From: Cannabis sativa
Taxonomy: Eukaryota > Streptophyta > Magnoliopsida > Rosales > Cannabaceae
Reading direction: 5' to 3'
Length of the DNA stretch: 64,000 bases
Assembly (NCBI RefSeq): GCF_029168945.1
Contig: NC_083603.1
Span: 50,974,406-51,038,405 of the forward strand
A program made the translations under genes and the position numbers. Of the stretch, positions 1 through 11,466 are shown piece after piece. Numbering within the stretch: position 1 is the stretch's first letter; every line of letters begins with the position of its first letter. The notes under the pieces were generated by a model, which had not been told where the DNA came from, made no database searches, and saw only the letters and a list, made by a program, of their open reading frames with translations.

Positions 1-847
1 CCTTCTCCACCATCTGAGCATAGGTGGTGCTGTCGTCTGTGGTAATCATCAGATCATGTTTGATCTTGGCGTTCAACCCGTCCAGATACTTCTCCTTCTT
101 GCTGAAGTCGGTCGGCACAATTCTCGAGGCTAACCTCGCCAACCGATCAAACTGAGCAGTATACTCAGTGACGCTCATATTCTCACGCTGGGTCAGGTGA
201 GTGAACTCTTTCCTCTTGGCGCTTCTGACCGCCTCATTATAGTACTTCGCGTTGAAGAGTTCCTGGAACCTTTCCCAGGTCATGGTGGTGACGTCGTGGA
301 TCTGCGACACCATGTCCCACCAGACTAGAGCGTCCTCCTGGAACTGGAAAGTGGCACACACCACTCTGTCGTTACCGGTGACACCCATGAAATTCAGGAT
401 CTTGGTAATCACCGTCAGCCACTGCTCGGCTTTCATCACGTCCGGACCTCCCAGGAAAACCGGAGGTGCTTGCTTCTGGAACCGCTCATACAGAGGTTCC
501 AATCTATGGGCCGCCACCACTATCTCGGCCTGGGCAGCAGGGGCAGGTGCCACTGGAACTACGGGCACTAGGACTGCAGGAGCACCCTGCTGTCTCAACC
601 TCTGAATCTCGAGGTCTTGCTCTTCAATCCGGGCTTGCATTTCCGCAAACCGCAACTCCCAATTCTGGGTTCCCTGATCGGCTGGGGGAGCCTGGGCAGC
701 CTGTGGCGGGTTCTCACCACCCCGTCCACGAGCCCTGCCTCGGGGACCTCTATCTCGGCCCCTAACAGGTGGGGGAAACTGAGCTCCCTGTCCTTGGTTC
801 GACCCTACGGAGTTGCCCTGACTCCTGGTAGTCCGCCTGGCGTCCAT
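1..847 (-). CDS. Ty3/gypsy chromovirus-type Gag, N-terminal part, open to window edge
   Basis: This is the capsid polyprotein start of an LTR retrotransposon. Reading from ATG at 847 down to base 2 gives 282 codons with no stop, so the gene is intact here and truncated only by the window. It has a basic Arg/Gly-rich head, a Pro/Ala/Gln-rich stretch with a short helical segment (about residues 65-85), then the plant retrotransposon gag domain (about 130-280). That domain includes a typical ALVWWDMV motif and the MSVTEYTAQFDRLARLAS block. The start is chosen because it is the first ATG downstream of the LTR and PBS on this strand. The intact frame contrasts with the broken relative at 46-50 kb and suggests a younger copy. 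Protease, RT and integrase would lie outside the window. Confidence 0.88.
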   Translation of the reverse strand, partial: MDARRTTRSQGNSVGSNQGQGAQFPPPVRGRDRGPRGRARGRGGENPPQAAQAPPADQGTQNWELRFAEMQARIEEQDLEIQRLRQQGAPAVLVPVVPVAPAPAAQAEIVVAAHRLEPLYERFQKQAPPVFLGGPDVMKAEQWLTVITKILNFMGVTGNDRVVCATFQFQEDALVWWDMVSQIHDVTTMTWERFQELFNAKYYNEAVRSAKRKEFTHLTQRENMSVTEYTAQFDRLARLASRIVPTDFSKKEKYLDGLNAKIKHDLMITTDDSTTYAQMVEK

Positions 848-1127
848 CTGATTAGAACCGCCTGCGAAACTGAGAGTTGGCATATCAGGTCGTATTCAAG
901 GAGAGCTTACTAATGCCGCTTAATTTGGAAATTAAAAACGAAACATGCGCCTATTCTACTATCAGGCTACTAACATGCTTCCTAACAGACTTTTCTTTTT
1001 CATAACTGAATAAAATAAACTACTAAAGCAATAAAGGCTTACTGAACCGTGAAACGAGCTAACTGCTGATGATGATTGTACATGTCGTGACGATCTTCGG
1101 AAGACAACACCGCGCTCGATACCAAAT
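848..1127 (-). promoter_or_regulatory. 5' leader and primer-binding site of the chromovirus
   Basis: Next to the LTR, the minus strand reads TTTGGTATCGAGCGC (about 1113-1127). This resembles the initiator-Met tRNA primer-binding site TGGTATCAGAGC used by chromoviruses and copia elements. The rest is an untranslated leader before the gag ATG at 847. Short plus-strand ORFs here look like chance. Confidence 0.65.
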
Positions 1128-3426
1128 TGTAACACCCTAACTAACATAGGCGTATTACGTGATTTTTAAACATGCTGTGCAGCTCGTTGCTAATCAATGA
1201 GGTTTATGGAAAAATGTGATTAATTAAAATTTTTGCTTTTTAATTAAACTTATAAAATAATATTACAAAAGACTCGGGATCCCGATTATAAAATCATTTA
1301 CAACAAAATTTAACTGTTTAACTGATACACAAAATAAAAGTCGCCTAGCGACCGATTCTGAAACTCGGCCTCGGCGTCCCGATGATCGTACGCTCCAGGC
1401 CTAACCGCCCCGACATGTACAATCTTCACAAGCTCGCTCACGGTCCATCAGCTTTAGCCTTGCCTTTACCTACACATAAACGTAGAATTGTGAGTCGACA
1501 GACTCAGTAAGAAAAGCATACTAATAAACATACATAAAACCCGGTCATGATCAGACGCCCATACCCCTGATCATAACCCTAACTGCCGTGTCCAACACGA
1601 TACTGAGTCCCGCTACTGCCGTGTCCAACACGGCATGCGAGCCACTACCGCCATGTCCAACATGGTACCGAGTTTTGAACGTTCATAGGGACGGTACTAT
1701 TGACAAGTATCCTCCCGATCGGTCGAACTGGTCATACTCCAGCTGCTGGTCATACTCCAGCCTGTACCGACGGGATAAGTCAATAGTACAGAACCACCAA
1801 CCAAGTGTCAGCCTGATCGGTCGAACCGGTCATACTCCGGCTGCTGGTCATAATCCAGCCTGTACCGACGTGACAGGGTTGGGTGGTTCGAAGCCAACAT
1901 ACATAACTAATGTAATCTAACAGGCTTCCTACATGCACGCTAAACATGTAATCTACATATGCATACTGTTATACTAATCTTACCTGGATTCCGAATTCAG
2001 GTGTCTTGGCCAACCCGATTTGGAACCTTAGCTGAGCGGCGGATTACATGCTCCTAAACCATAAAAATCACAACACTATAAGTGACACGCTAAATCACTT
2101 CCCGGGGACTTAAACTAGGAACTAAAAGTTTCCCTATCGATAAAAAGCATGGCATTACCCCCCAAAACATAAAAACGAGGAAAACTAGGGTCCCTGAATT
2201 TTCCCCAACCGGTAGACCGGTTGCCCAACCGGAATTCGGTTCGGGAAAATTCAAGACCCTCATCCGAATTCGGATGCACAACCGAATTCCGTTCCTCGCA
2301 AAGAACAATCAAAAATTCATATCTTGCTCAAATCAATCCCAAATTGATTCAAACCTTCCAGACCTGTTCTATACCTCCCCTAGAACAATTCTAAGGCACC
2401 AAAACCACCCAGAAATCACAGAAACGAAAAGTGCCATTAAAGCTCAAGCTTTGAGTTCTAAACTCAAACTTGAGCAAAACCACCTAGCATGCATTCAAAC
2501 CAACTTAAATCCTCTTAAACTAGCATAATATAACCTCTGAAAACAAATAAAAACATTAACAACAATACAAAGAATAGCTTTCATTAACATTTTCATCAAA
2601 AATTACATTTTTGAGCTAGAAAATCCAAACTTGAAACAAGGTAGATTACATGCATTTCTAACAGCTTAATTAACCTCAATTTAACATGCTTACACCACAG
2701 AAATTAACAATAAAACACAGCAATAACAACAGCCACAAATTCATGCATGCATCAAACCACACTTTCTTAAAACACAAGAAAACATCAAGAGAAGTTATAA
2801 GTGATCCAACCTTGACTTGGATTACACAAAGAGGAGATGAAAATCACAAGATTTGAGCAGAAAAATCCCAGCCCTAGCAGCCCAAGCCTTGGCCGAAAAG
2901 GGAGAGAGAGAGAGAGCTTTGAGTGTGTGATTTTGAAATGTTTTTCTCAAATTTTGACTAAGTGTAGAAAGTGAGAAGAAAAAAGACTTTTAAGGCAAAT
3001 AACACTTAATTTCAGCCAACTAAAATATAATTAAACATTTTATTTTCATTTAGCAAAATCACAAAAAGACAAATACTAATGGGGCAAAAAGACCATTTTG
3101 CCCCTCCACACTAAAACCACATAATAATCACTAAAGAGGTATTTTTGGAAAATTCTAAATTCCCGACCATTCCCGACATTCCCAATGTCTAACAAACCGT
3201 CCCAAACAACTAACATACTAAGTTGTGATTTCTACTGAGCCAAACGCCGAGTTCCAAAATACCGGGCACCGAAAATGCAAAATATGAAAATTACTGAATG
3301 ACATAACCATGCATTTCTGAATTCCATAAATAACAGTATAATAAATTATTTAAATAGCTATAAATAATTTTCATAATTAATCATAATTAACTGCTAATTT
3401 CCAAATTAACCTAAGCGGGCTTTACA
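1128..3426 (-). repeat. 5' LTR of chromovirus element (2299 bp)
   Basis: The LTR starts TGTAACACC and ends GGGCTTTACA on the plus strand, so its ends are inverted repeats TGTAA/TTACA. It is closely related to the LTR at 43930-46303, sharing for example the repeated CATACTCCAGCTGCTGGTC-type units and the same terminal blocks. Because the element lies on the minus strand and gag follows at lower coordinates, this is its 5' LTR. About 1588-1880 holds a short internal repeat with motifs such as GTGTCCAACACG and GGTCATACTCCAG. The bases after the LTR are TGCAA, the presumed 5-bp target site, whose partner lies outside the window. Confidence 0.88.
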
Positions 3427-3945
3427 TGCAATATATATTTATAGAAAATTAAATTTGAGTTGTAAATTAATTAATTTTGTAACAACTTAAATTGAATATT
3501 TTTCTAAATATTTATTGGAAATTATTACTAAGATGGAAATAATTCATGTTATTTTCATATCCATCAAAGTAAAATTTATAAATATTAAATTAAAATTTAT
3601 ATTTAGAATTTTTCATTCTAAATTGGAAATTTTAATTAAATAAATATATATTTAAAATAAATATATTAAAATAAGTATCAAAGAAAATACAACTCTCTTT
3701 AAATAATGAGCTTTATTATTATTAGGACATTCGATCTCCATTGTTGGTCTTACAATAGTTAAATGTTTTCAATATAACCTCGAGAAGCTAGACTTCGTCC
3801 CCCTTATGGATAGTTATTCGTTGAACGCATTTAACACCGTAAGATCTCATTTGATAAGTGTTTTGTAAGTTTTCGTCTCTATTAGACTCTCCCCTACGGT
3901 GACTACTTAGAGATAAACTTATAAAACACGAAACAATGGTGGAAG
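3427..3945. other. AT-rich intergenic or old repeat sequence
   Basis: No gene is visible. The first 250 bp is very AT-rich. From about 3700 the base composition becomes mixed and looks like decayed retroelement DNA, but I could not place it in a family. Confidence 0.5.
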
Positions 3946-5082
3946 TGTTGGAATTTATTTTACCATGATCTTAGATCTACTCACAAGTATGTTTATTAAC
4001 ACCCTAAATATGAACTTTCTAAAACGATGAAATAAACACATATAAAGTTTAAGAAACCTTACATTGGGTGCAGCGGAATTAAATGACTCCTTCCGTTTAG
4101 ATATCTAGCCCTTGATTCCTTTCTGTAGCAGAGCATTATCAATATCTGAACCTTGATCTCTTTCTCTGAATCTTTGATGCTGAAACCTCCTTCTTGCTGA
4201 AAGTCTTTCTTCACGATCTTCCTCACTATGATTGAGGTATCACTTGCTGTGTGTGGGCACTACTCATACACTAAGGATTTCGAAATCTCAATGAGAAAGA
4301 GAGAGAGAGAGAGTGGGTTCGGCCAAAGATAGGGAGAGAGAAGGCTCAGTTTTTTCTGAATCAGAAGTGTCAGAAGAAAAGTGTAATTTTCCTGAAGCCT
4401 TCACTATCTATTTATAGCATTCCACTAGGGTTAGGTTTGAATTATTTGGCATTAAAATAATGAAAAAATCAGTTTAAATTTCTTACAAAAGTGGTTGGCC
4501 CTATACAAGTGGATTTGGGCCTCACTTTTTGCAATTTTGCAGTTTTATCTTTTCTGCATCTGATATTTTCATTATTTTAATGCCAAATAATTCAAACCTA
4601 ACCCTAGTGGAATGCTATAAATAGATAGTGAATGCTTCAGGAAATTTACACTTAACTTTCTACTTTTTCCTTCAGAGAAAAACCTGAGTCTTCTCTCTCT
4701 ATACCTAGCCGCCACCTTCTTCTCTCTCTTCCCTCTTGAATTTCGAAATACTTAGTGATTAGAGTAGTGCCCACACACAGCAAGTGATACCTCAATCATA
4801 GTGAGGAAGATCGTGAAGAAAGACTTTCAGCAAGAAGGAGTTTCAGCACTAAAGAATCAGAGAAAGAGATCCAGGTTCAGATATTGATAATGCTCTGCGA
4901 CAGAAAGGATACAAGGGCTAGATATCTGGACGAAAGGAGTCATTATATTCCAGTACACCCAATGTAAGGTTTCCTAAACTTTATATGTGTTTATTTCATA
5001 ATCTTTTTAGAAGTTCATATTTAGGGTGTTAATCAACATACTTGTGAGTAGATCTAAGATCCTGGTAAAATAATTTCCAACA
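3946..5082. repeat. Fold-back (palindromic) copia LTR
   Basis: The segment starts TGTTGGAATTTATTTTACC and ends GGTAAAATAATTTCCAACA, its near-exact reverse complement. The two arms (about 3946-4480 and 4560-5082) match along their whole length, including the TATTTATAGCATTCCACTAG block at about 4410 and its complement at about 4600. The ~80-bp loop (about 4480-4560) matches the same LTR family at 37750-37830, so the left arm plus loop is a normal minus-oriented copia LTR piece that turns back on itself. The flanking 5-mers GGAAG and GAAAC are at best a poor TSD. Short ORFs inside are not genes. Confidence 0.8.
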
Positions 5083-6081
5083 GAAACATATAGAGCGTTT
5101 TATATAACTGAGAGTGCAATTCCAAGTTCTATGTATGGATGCAATAAGGAATTAATAAGTCAGTGAATTTACCTGGTAAGTTCTTAGTCTGCTTATTGGA
5201 AGCTCGGATATATAGGCCCATGGTCCTCATACTAGTTGAAACAATACTACTTGTAAGACTCAGTTAATTGATTTTGATTAGGCAATTATAATTGTAAAAT
5301 TGGACTATGTCTAGTTTATGAATTTTCACTAAGCAAGGGCTAAATTGTGAAGAAAGAGTTTCTAGGGTTTATTTGTTAATTAAGAGACTTTGTTTAGTCT
5401 AATTAATAAATATATTAAATGACAATATTATTTAATAATTAATTTTTAGTTATTAAATAATTAGAATTAGCATTTAAATGGTTAAATTGGATAATTAGTA
5501 TTTTTGAGAAAATAAGATGTAGAAATGATAAAACAACAAAATTACGAAAGTGGGGCCCATTATCCTTAACCATGGCGGGCCACTTATGTAGGGTATTTAT
5601 CATTTATTTTTTTATTATTTTAATGCCAAATAAATCTAACCTAACCCTAGGTGGTTGACTATAAATAGGTAGTGATGGCTTCAGGAAAAAGATGATGCAT
5701 CTCATTCCTTCAAGAAATCTCAAAGCTTTCTTCCTAAACCTAGCCGCCACCTTCTCTCTCTCTTCTTCACTTCTGAAAAACTGAATCCCATAGTGAGTGA
5801 GTGAGTGCCCACACACATCAAGTGGTACCTCAATCATAGTGTGGAAGATTGTGAAGAATCCAGATTCAAGAGAAGGACATTCGGACTCAGATCTTGGTGA
5901 TACTCTGCGACTGATTGGATACAAGGGTTAGTGGAAGGAGACATTATATTCCGCTGTAACCTCTGTAAAGTTTCTCATACTTTATATGTGTTTATTTCAT
6001 ATTGTTTTAGAAGTTCATATTTAGGATGTTAAACAACATACTTGTTAGTAAATCTAAGATCCTAGTAAAATATTTCCAACA
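5083..6081 (+). repeat. Copia LTR, 3' portion, plus orientation
   Basis: The sequence is the reverse complement of the outer half of the copia LTRs at 27530-29392 and 37464-39109, for example the block around GAGAGTGCAATTCC and the TTTCAC...AAGCAAGGGC block. It ends TTTCCAACA, the terminal LTR motif, directly before a primer-binding site. The first ~860 bp expected of this LTR is missing on the left, where the fold-back unit abuts it. Confidence 0.8.
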
Positions 6082-6285
6082 ACTGGTATCAGAGTCATGG
6101 TAATTGATTTACTTTCAAGAAATTTGGACTTAAAACGATTTGTGTGTGATTTGGATGGTTTCATGTTGATTTGTGTGTTATATGATGATTGATTGATGCT
6201 TGTGAAATTTTATGAAAAATAATTGAATTTTTGTTTCTAAAATTATTTTTGTTGGATATTTTGGAAAATATTAAGCAATTCACTT
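6082..6285 (+). promoter_or_regulatory. Copia primer-binding site and truncated leader
   Basis: CTGGTATCAGAGTCATGG (6083-6100) follows the LTR end directly and matches the initiator-Met tRNA primer-binding site of Ty1/copia elements. The leader then breaks off at about 6285, where Tat-type LTR sequence begins, so no copia gag remains. Confidence 0.8.
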
Positions 6286-6476
6286 TTTTACACTATAAAA
6301 TCCAAAGGGGGTGAACCACTATAAAATTTAAAGGGGGTGAACCACTATAAAATTCTTGTATTTGTCTTTGGTGAATTTACTTTTGCAAACTGGTTTACTT
6401 TGATTAACTATTGTTTGTGTTCATCTTGCTCATTTTACGATCTTTTTAGATCCGTTGCTGAAAAACCGCATCAACA
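6286..6476 (+). repeat. 3' end of a Tat-type Ty3/gypsy LTR with short tandem repeat
   Basis: The fragment ends GCATCAACA and is followed by GTTTGGTGCTTTCATTGAGA, the leader typical of plant Tat-type elements. At about 6290-6355 a ~29-bp unit (ACTATAAAAT plus AAAGGGGGTGAACC) is repeated a little over twice. The left boundary is a guess based on where the copia leader stops. Confidence 0.6.
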
Positions 6477-7440
6477 GTTTGGTGCTTTCATTGAGAGCAA
6501 TGAACACAAGTGTTAATCACCCCTTACTATCATGGTGAGTACGAGACTAAGGAACTATGAGAAGGCGGACCATGATGATCCCATGAACGAAGGGAACACC
6601 ACGAAGAGTACCAACCCGCTGAGCCCGCTGGCGAGGGGACCTCTCGACGTCCAGGCAAACAACCTATGCCTGACGACAAAGAGATGCGAGAAGCTCATCA
6701 TCACCATCCCATGGTGTACGACGAACTACCAATGTCCATGAGGTGTTCATGGAAAACGAGGCATTGCACTAGCGTTTAGATGAAACTCTCAGACTCAACA
6801 AAGAGTAGTAAGAGAGATATGGAGCCAAGGAAGCCACAAGGCCACAACGAAGAGGAACCCGCGGGCATCCCAAGACGGCAAGAAGGGACGACACCGTGGG
6901 AGTTGTTCGACAGGTTACCCTCTCGAAGGCCAAGAGTGATATAGGTCACGAACAACCCAAAGTCGTGATACTAATTGTAATGCCATACCACAACAACCTT
7001 GTCGTGAGAACGACAACCATGGCAGGAGGAGTGAGCGTCCTCCTTCACAATAACGACAACGCGTAACAACCTTGGGTTATGAGAATAGGAGGAACAATGC
7101 ACCCCCTCCTACACAACAACAAACTAGGAGGGACACACAAGGACCTACTACCCCCACAAGATAATGCTACACATTCCCCACGAGGAGGCTCCCGTGAGGA
7201 GATGGGCACAACACGCAACAATGGAGTCCTGCCATCTCAACCATCTCCAGCTCTTAAGGGTATTGGTGTTGATGAGGGGGGAAGAGACCATGTTCAAAAC
7301 CCTCTTTCACCAATCATGTTCCCCCCATCACTAATAAGGCATCCTGAGCCTCCACGTACTAAAGCACCAGCATCACATCAACCAACAAATTTTCATTCTT
7401 TCACAGAATCAAATTCTTCTTTCTAGTTTTTGTCATGTGC
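6477..7440 (+). pseudogene. Tat-type gag fragment
   Basis: A start at 6532 gives a 69-residue reading frame opening MVSTRLRNYEK, as expected for the N-terminus of a Tat-lineage Gag placed about 55 bp after the LTR. It then breaks into short pieces; one of 115 codons lies at 7079-7426. The composition (Gly/Pro/Asn/Arg-rich, with CAACAAC-like stretches) fits the disordered head of such Gags. There are several stops and no recognisable capsid domain. This is a non-functional remnant on the same strand as the Transposase_28-like gene downstream. Confidence 0.55.
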
Positions 7441-8208
7441 AAATTAATTCTTTTTGTCCATAAAAGTGATAAGTGGCAAAGGGAAAGAAATGGCATTTAG
7501 ACTTTAAGTGAAGACTGTGTGGCACTTATCCCAAAAGTATTTTTGGAAATCCTTGGACAAATGCAAGTCATGGCCTTTTCTACTTTAAATAATGCCTTTC
7601 CCCTCATTTGAATTACACATACCCAAAATTTCATTCAGTGTTTGTTGAAATTCCTAAGTGAGAAAAATATGTGTTTTTAGTTACTTTACTTGTATAAGCT
7701 TGTATAATTTCTTTGAATATGTTAACTTGAATGCTTGTATTGTTGAATTGTCTTTGTCTTGATTAAATAAATGACACATCACTATAAGAGTATTTTCTTG
7801 ACCGAGAACCCCAATAGTTTGCCAATATTGGAATACTCTTTCATCGCTTGAAATTTATGGACTTTCATGGTGGGCCATGTCACGTCACCATTAGTGCCAA
7901 TGGTCATTTCTATGAGCGTGCCATACTGCCACATGAGCGAAAGTTGAATGTTGTTGAGCATAAAACTGCATGGGCAATTTTGTCTTTCTTCTATAACTTT
8001 AGGATCACACATGGGTCCCACTATATGTGTTGCATGACATTTTTTGTGAAAATGCTTCTTTCTTAGTCTAGTGCGTTGTGTTACCTTTTCCAAGAAAACG
8101 GAGAAATTATTCATGAGACATATATTCCTCTTCTAACTTGCAAAAACTTTCCTTCTCGGGTTCTAACTTCTTTTTTATTTTTATTAATTTTTTAGGAACA
8201 AAAAAGAA
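7441..8208. other. Unassigned spacer between Tat remnant and Transposase_28-like gene
   Basis: It contains AT-rich sequence and two overlapping ORFs on opposite strands (7848-8066 plus, 7782-8114 minus), neither with a recognisable domain. It may be leader sequence of the downstream element. I see no RNA gene or other repeat. Confidence 0.4.
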
Positions 8209-9302
8209 GAGTTATGGGACCGGAGTCACAAATCATGTAGTGTAATAATGCTCCTGCAGATGTAGAGGACTCGGCCACTAGGGATCCTACCCAAAAGATT
8301 AGGATTAAGACTAAAGCTGCGGGGGTGTACTTTGAGGCAAGCTGCATCACCACTCCATTCAAAAACATTGACCAAGTTCGACATTCCCTTAAAGTTCAAG
8401 AACTTAGCTTTGGAGTGTGAATGCTATGTAGAACTCCTGTACCTGATGAGCGTAAGTGTACACCACCACATAATGACATGTACGCATGGGCACTTCTCTT
8501 TTCATGGCGGAGGTCATGCTTCCACTAGCACCATACTTTTAGAGTATATTTGGAGCTTTGGGACTAGCTCCGTTTCAATTATCTTCTAATAGCTATAGAA
8601 TCTTGGTTGGTTTCTAGTCTCTTTATCACACATGGGGCTATGAGACCAAACACCCAATGATTTTTTATTTATGTATCAACCAAGGGCTAGTCCTGCCGAA
8701 AATGAAAGGCGTGGAGATAGCTTCCACTACCTTTATTATGTGACGAACCCAATGATACTACATGGTCTTCCTAGCAAGGAACCAGGCAAGAAGCATGAGT
8801 TCTTTTGGGTATGGAGCCTGTACAGAGATTATGCCTTCAAGCATATTGTTATTACCCCTTAGCAATTCAGCTCCATTTGTTTTTCTTCACATTCATTGTT
8901 GATGTAAGTACTAACTTGTACCTTGGTTTTAAGGGCTATCCATATTCCGCCATTGGACTAGTTAAACGAAAGGGTGACCTTTCTTCAAAATGTTCATATT
9001 TGTCAACGAAACCTTCGCCTTCTTCTTCATGACGACTGTCTTTGGGAGTGCGATCTCTTAGAAGGTGTAAAGAATACCGTAGATAGCTCCCTCAAAAAGG
9101 TGTATAATTGGGAGAGCTTAGTTGATCTGACCCGCTCATCTCGAAAATGGCAGGCCAAATTGGTGTTAACTCTTAACACTCCTATTCAAAACTTATGCCC
9201 CAAACATACCGAATGCGAGACTAGCAACTCAGGAGGTAACATGTGTGACTTGTACCTTAGACTTTCAAGTAGAGTTGGGGGGGGGTTCCCCACACTTCTC
9301 TA
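8209..9302 (+). pseudogene. Transposase_28-like ('putative gypsy-type transposon') N-terminal domain, copy 1, decayed
   Basis: A frame shared among short ORFs encodes a run typical of the plant putative gypsy-type transposon domain: a PDERKCTPP block near 8440, then LGLAPFQLSSNSYRILVGF at about 8557-8615, followed by a FYLCINQG-like segment. In-frame stops occur before and after the LAPFQLSS block, and the frame shifts near 8470, so it is broken. Downstream fragments (8671-8862, 8974-9302) look like the rest of the domain and its Trp/Phe-rich end. The family's role is not established; it is found as dispersed plant repeats with long coiled-coil tails. Confidence 0.6.
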
Positions 9303-9849
9303 AAGAGCTTTCCACTTACTCCCATAAGGACTATAAATATGAATTTTCAATATATAGTGGAGTAGATGGGAAAGTCCATAGGTGGGACCATTGAATGATG
9401 ATTGGGGAGATGCTTTATGCGAGCAACCCCATCATTAAAGTATTGTACGCGTCGAAATTGGATCAATATGACTCCAACCTTATGTTTAAAAAAAGATAAC
9501 ACTTTATTACTTCCTTTGGAGAGAGAAAATAGCTTTAGGGAAAATTCGTTCCTTTGTTGCCTTGCTTGACTTACTGACTTGGATATATATTTGTAGTTGT
9601 GCTATGTCTCTATGTTGCTTTTTATAATTATGACTTGCACTTCATTTATTTTTACATTCTTTGTAATAGCTGACACGTGGGGTTTCCCTTTGATCTTTTA
9701 GGAAATATGGACAACTTGGCAACCTCCACTAAACAGACAATAAAGAGACAAGGAAATGGATAAAAAAAAAGAATATGTCTCCTCCTTCGGCAAAGGGAGC
9801 TTCTTCGATAGTCACTCTAACTTAGGTGGCTTAACTGAGCACCCCAAGT
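9303..9849. other. Probable intron or non-coding stretch of the copy 1 gene
   Basis: No coding frame is seen. The AT-rich part at 9500-9700 could be an intron between the N-terminal domain and the Pro-rich linker, but I could not fix the splice sites. Confidence 0.35.
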
Positions 9850-10801
9850 GTGCCCGCAAAAGAGGCCCCGACATCTAAGGGTCCCTCTCCTGCAGCCATG
9901 TCACCATTGGGCCTGGGCCCTACTTGTATGCTGCCTCCTTCTGCGACCGTCACTACTCCCACTTTGAGAGGTGGGGTTCTATCCCCGGTGACAGTAGTGG
10001 CTTTACCTACAGGCTCACCTATTCAATTGGTAGCCCCTCCTTTTGGGCAGCCTCAGCATCTAGTCATGGGACCATCGCCTGGTGTTGCGCCGAATCAGAA
10101 TATCCTTCAGCAACTAGCGCGAAGTTTTGCACTTCTAGGAGAAGCTTCCGATGCCTTTAATGCCTGGAGTGGGCAGGTTTTGATGAACATTGGCTCAAGA
10201 ATATCTTTCTTCAATGCACCGACTAGGAGAGCCTTTGAGAATGACACTATTTCTTGAGTAAGCTTACCCAATGGCGTCTTAGCTCTCTTGCCATGGTATT
10301 TGGATTTAATCATTTTAGCTTTTGTTTCTCCATGTAAATCTCCATAATGTAGCTGAATGTATTGTGTAGTTTTTACAATTTCTATTTGACGAATTTAGCC
10401 TTTTCCATAGAATTAATATTTCTCACAACATCTGTGGAGAAATTCAAAGATATGGAAAAGTGCCATACGGAGACCATGTTGAAAGTTAAGGAACTTGAAG
10501 GCACGCTTGTTTCTTCTCAAAAGACATCCGAAAAGAAATTAAAAGAGGTGGATGTTAAGTTGAAAGCTGCTGAGGATGAAGTTAAGGCTAAAAATAATGA
10601 TCTTGGTACTTTAACCGCCAATCTTGCTAAACTTAAGGCTGATTGAAGGCTTTAAACAACAAGCATGTGGTAGCCATTAGCAAGTTGAATTTGGAAAAGA
10701 AACAAGCTTTGGACATTGTTGAACAAATGAAGATGGCCAACAAGCGTGAGCTTGATCATCTTGAGAAAATGGGCAAGGAAAATTCTTTTGGTGTTGCATA
10801 C
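9850..10801 (+). pseudogene. Transposase_28-like gene copy 1, Pro-rich linker and coiled coil
   Basis: 9850-10257 encodes a 135-residue Pro/Ser/Thr/Ala-rich linker ending in an Ala/Phe-rich helix. A likely intron follows (donor GTAAGC near 10259; acceptor just before 10440). 10440-10646 encodes a Lys/Glu-rich coiled coil (KVKELEGTLVSSQKTSEKK), then a one-base frame change leads into 10643-10801, which continues the coil (LEKKQALDIVEQMKMANKRE). The frame runs straight into the LTR element at 10802 and resumes in the same frame after it at 16335. This matches the layout of the second copy at 40.8-50.9 kb. Confidence 0.65.
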
Positions 10802-11466
10802 TGTTATAGGCATAAATCTACCCTCCCCGCGAGAAAGACTTGTCTATAGAGAACTCGCTGTATTGAAGGTGGCTCGCAATATTATAGTACTCGCAGTACC
10901 GAAAGAAAGGATCTCGCAATATTAACTTAAAGAGACCTCGCTATAGTAAGAAAGGCACACCTCGCATATTTGGTGAACTCGCAGTACTAATAGGGAAAGG
11001 TGCAAATACATACACCAATTAACGGAAGTCAACAGTCAAAACATTTAAGGAGCATTCATGACAAATGTTACATATATTTATAACCGTTGTAATTAATTTG
11101 ATTAATAAGCATATTATTGTTATTATTTTGTAACAGTCTCATTATGGCCATTATTTGTAACCGATGCCTACTACCTATAAGTAGGGGCTTCCCCCTCCAT
11201 TCAAAGAGGGGCTGATCTGAATAAAGAAACAGAGCGAGAGTACTATTTTCAACAGTGGATTAGGCAGGCCAAGCCCGAAGCTCCTGCTGAACCACTATAT
11301 TTTTCTGTGTCTATTTTATACTATTCACAATACTCGCGTATATTATACACTATATTCTTTGAGTACTCGCCATTCTAAGTGAGTACTCGCATATCTATTT
11401 TTTGGTATCCAAGCAACCCTTGGATACTCGCACAAAACTGGTGTTGTCGAAATTTGCTCGACAACA
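10802..11466 (+). repeat. Left (5') LTR of the non-autonomous element
   Basis: Its boundaries are set by the TSD CATAC on the left and the PBS on the right. The 3' part contains many ACTCGC motifs (TACTCGC at about 11334, 11365, 11385 and 11425) spaced 20-40 bp apart. CTATAAGTAGGGGCTTCC near 11177 could be the promoter/TATA region. Confidence 0.9.
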
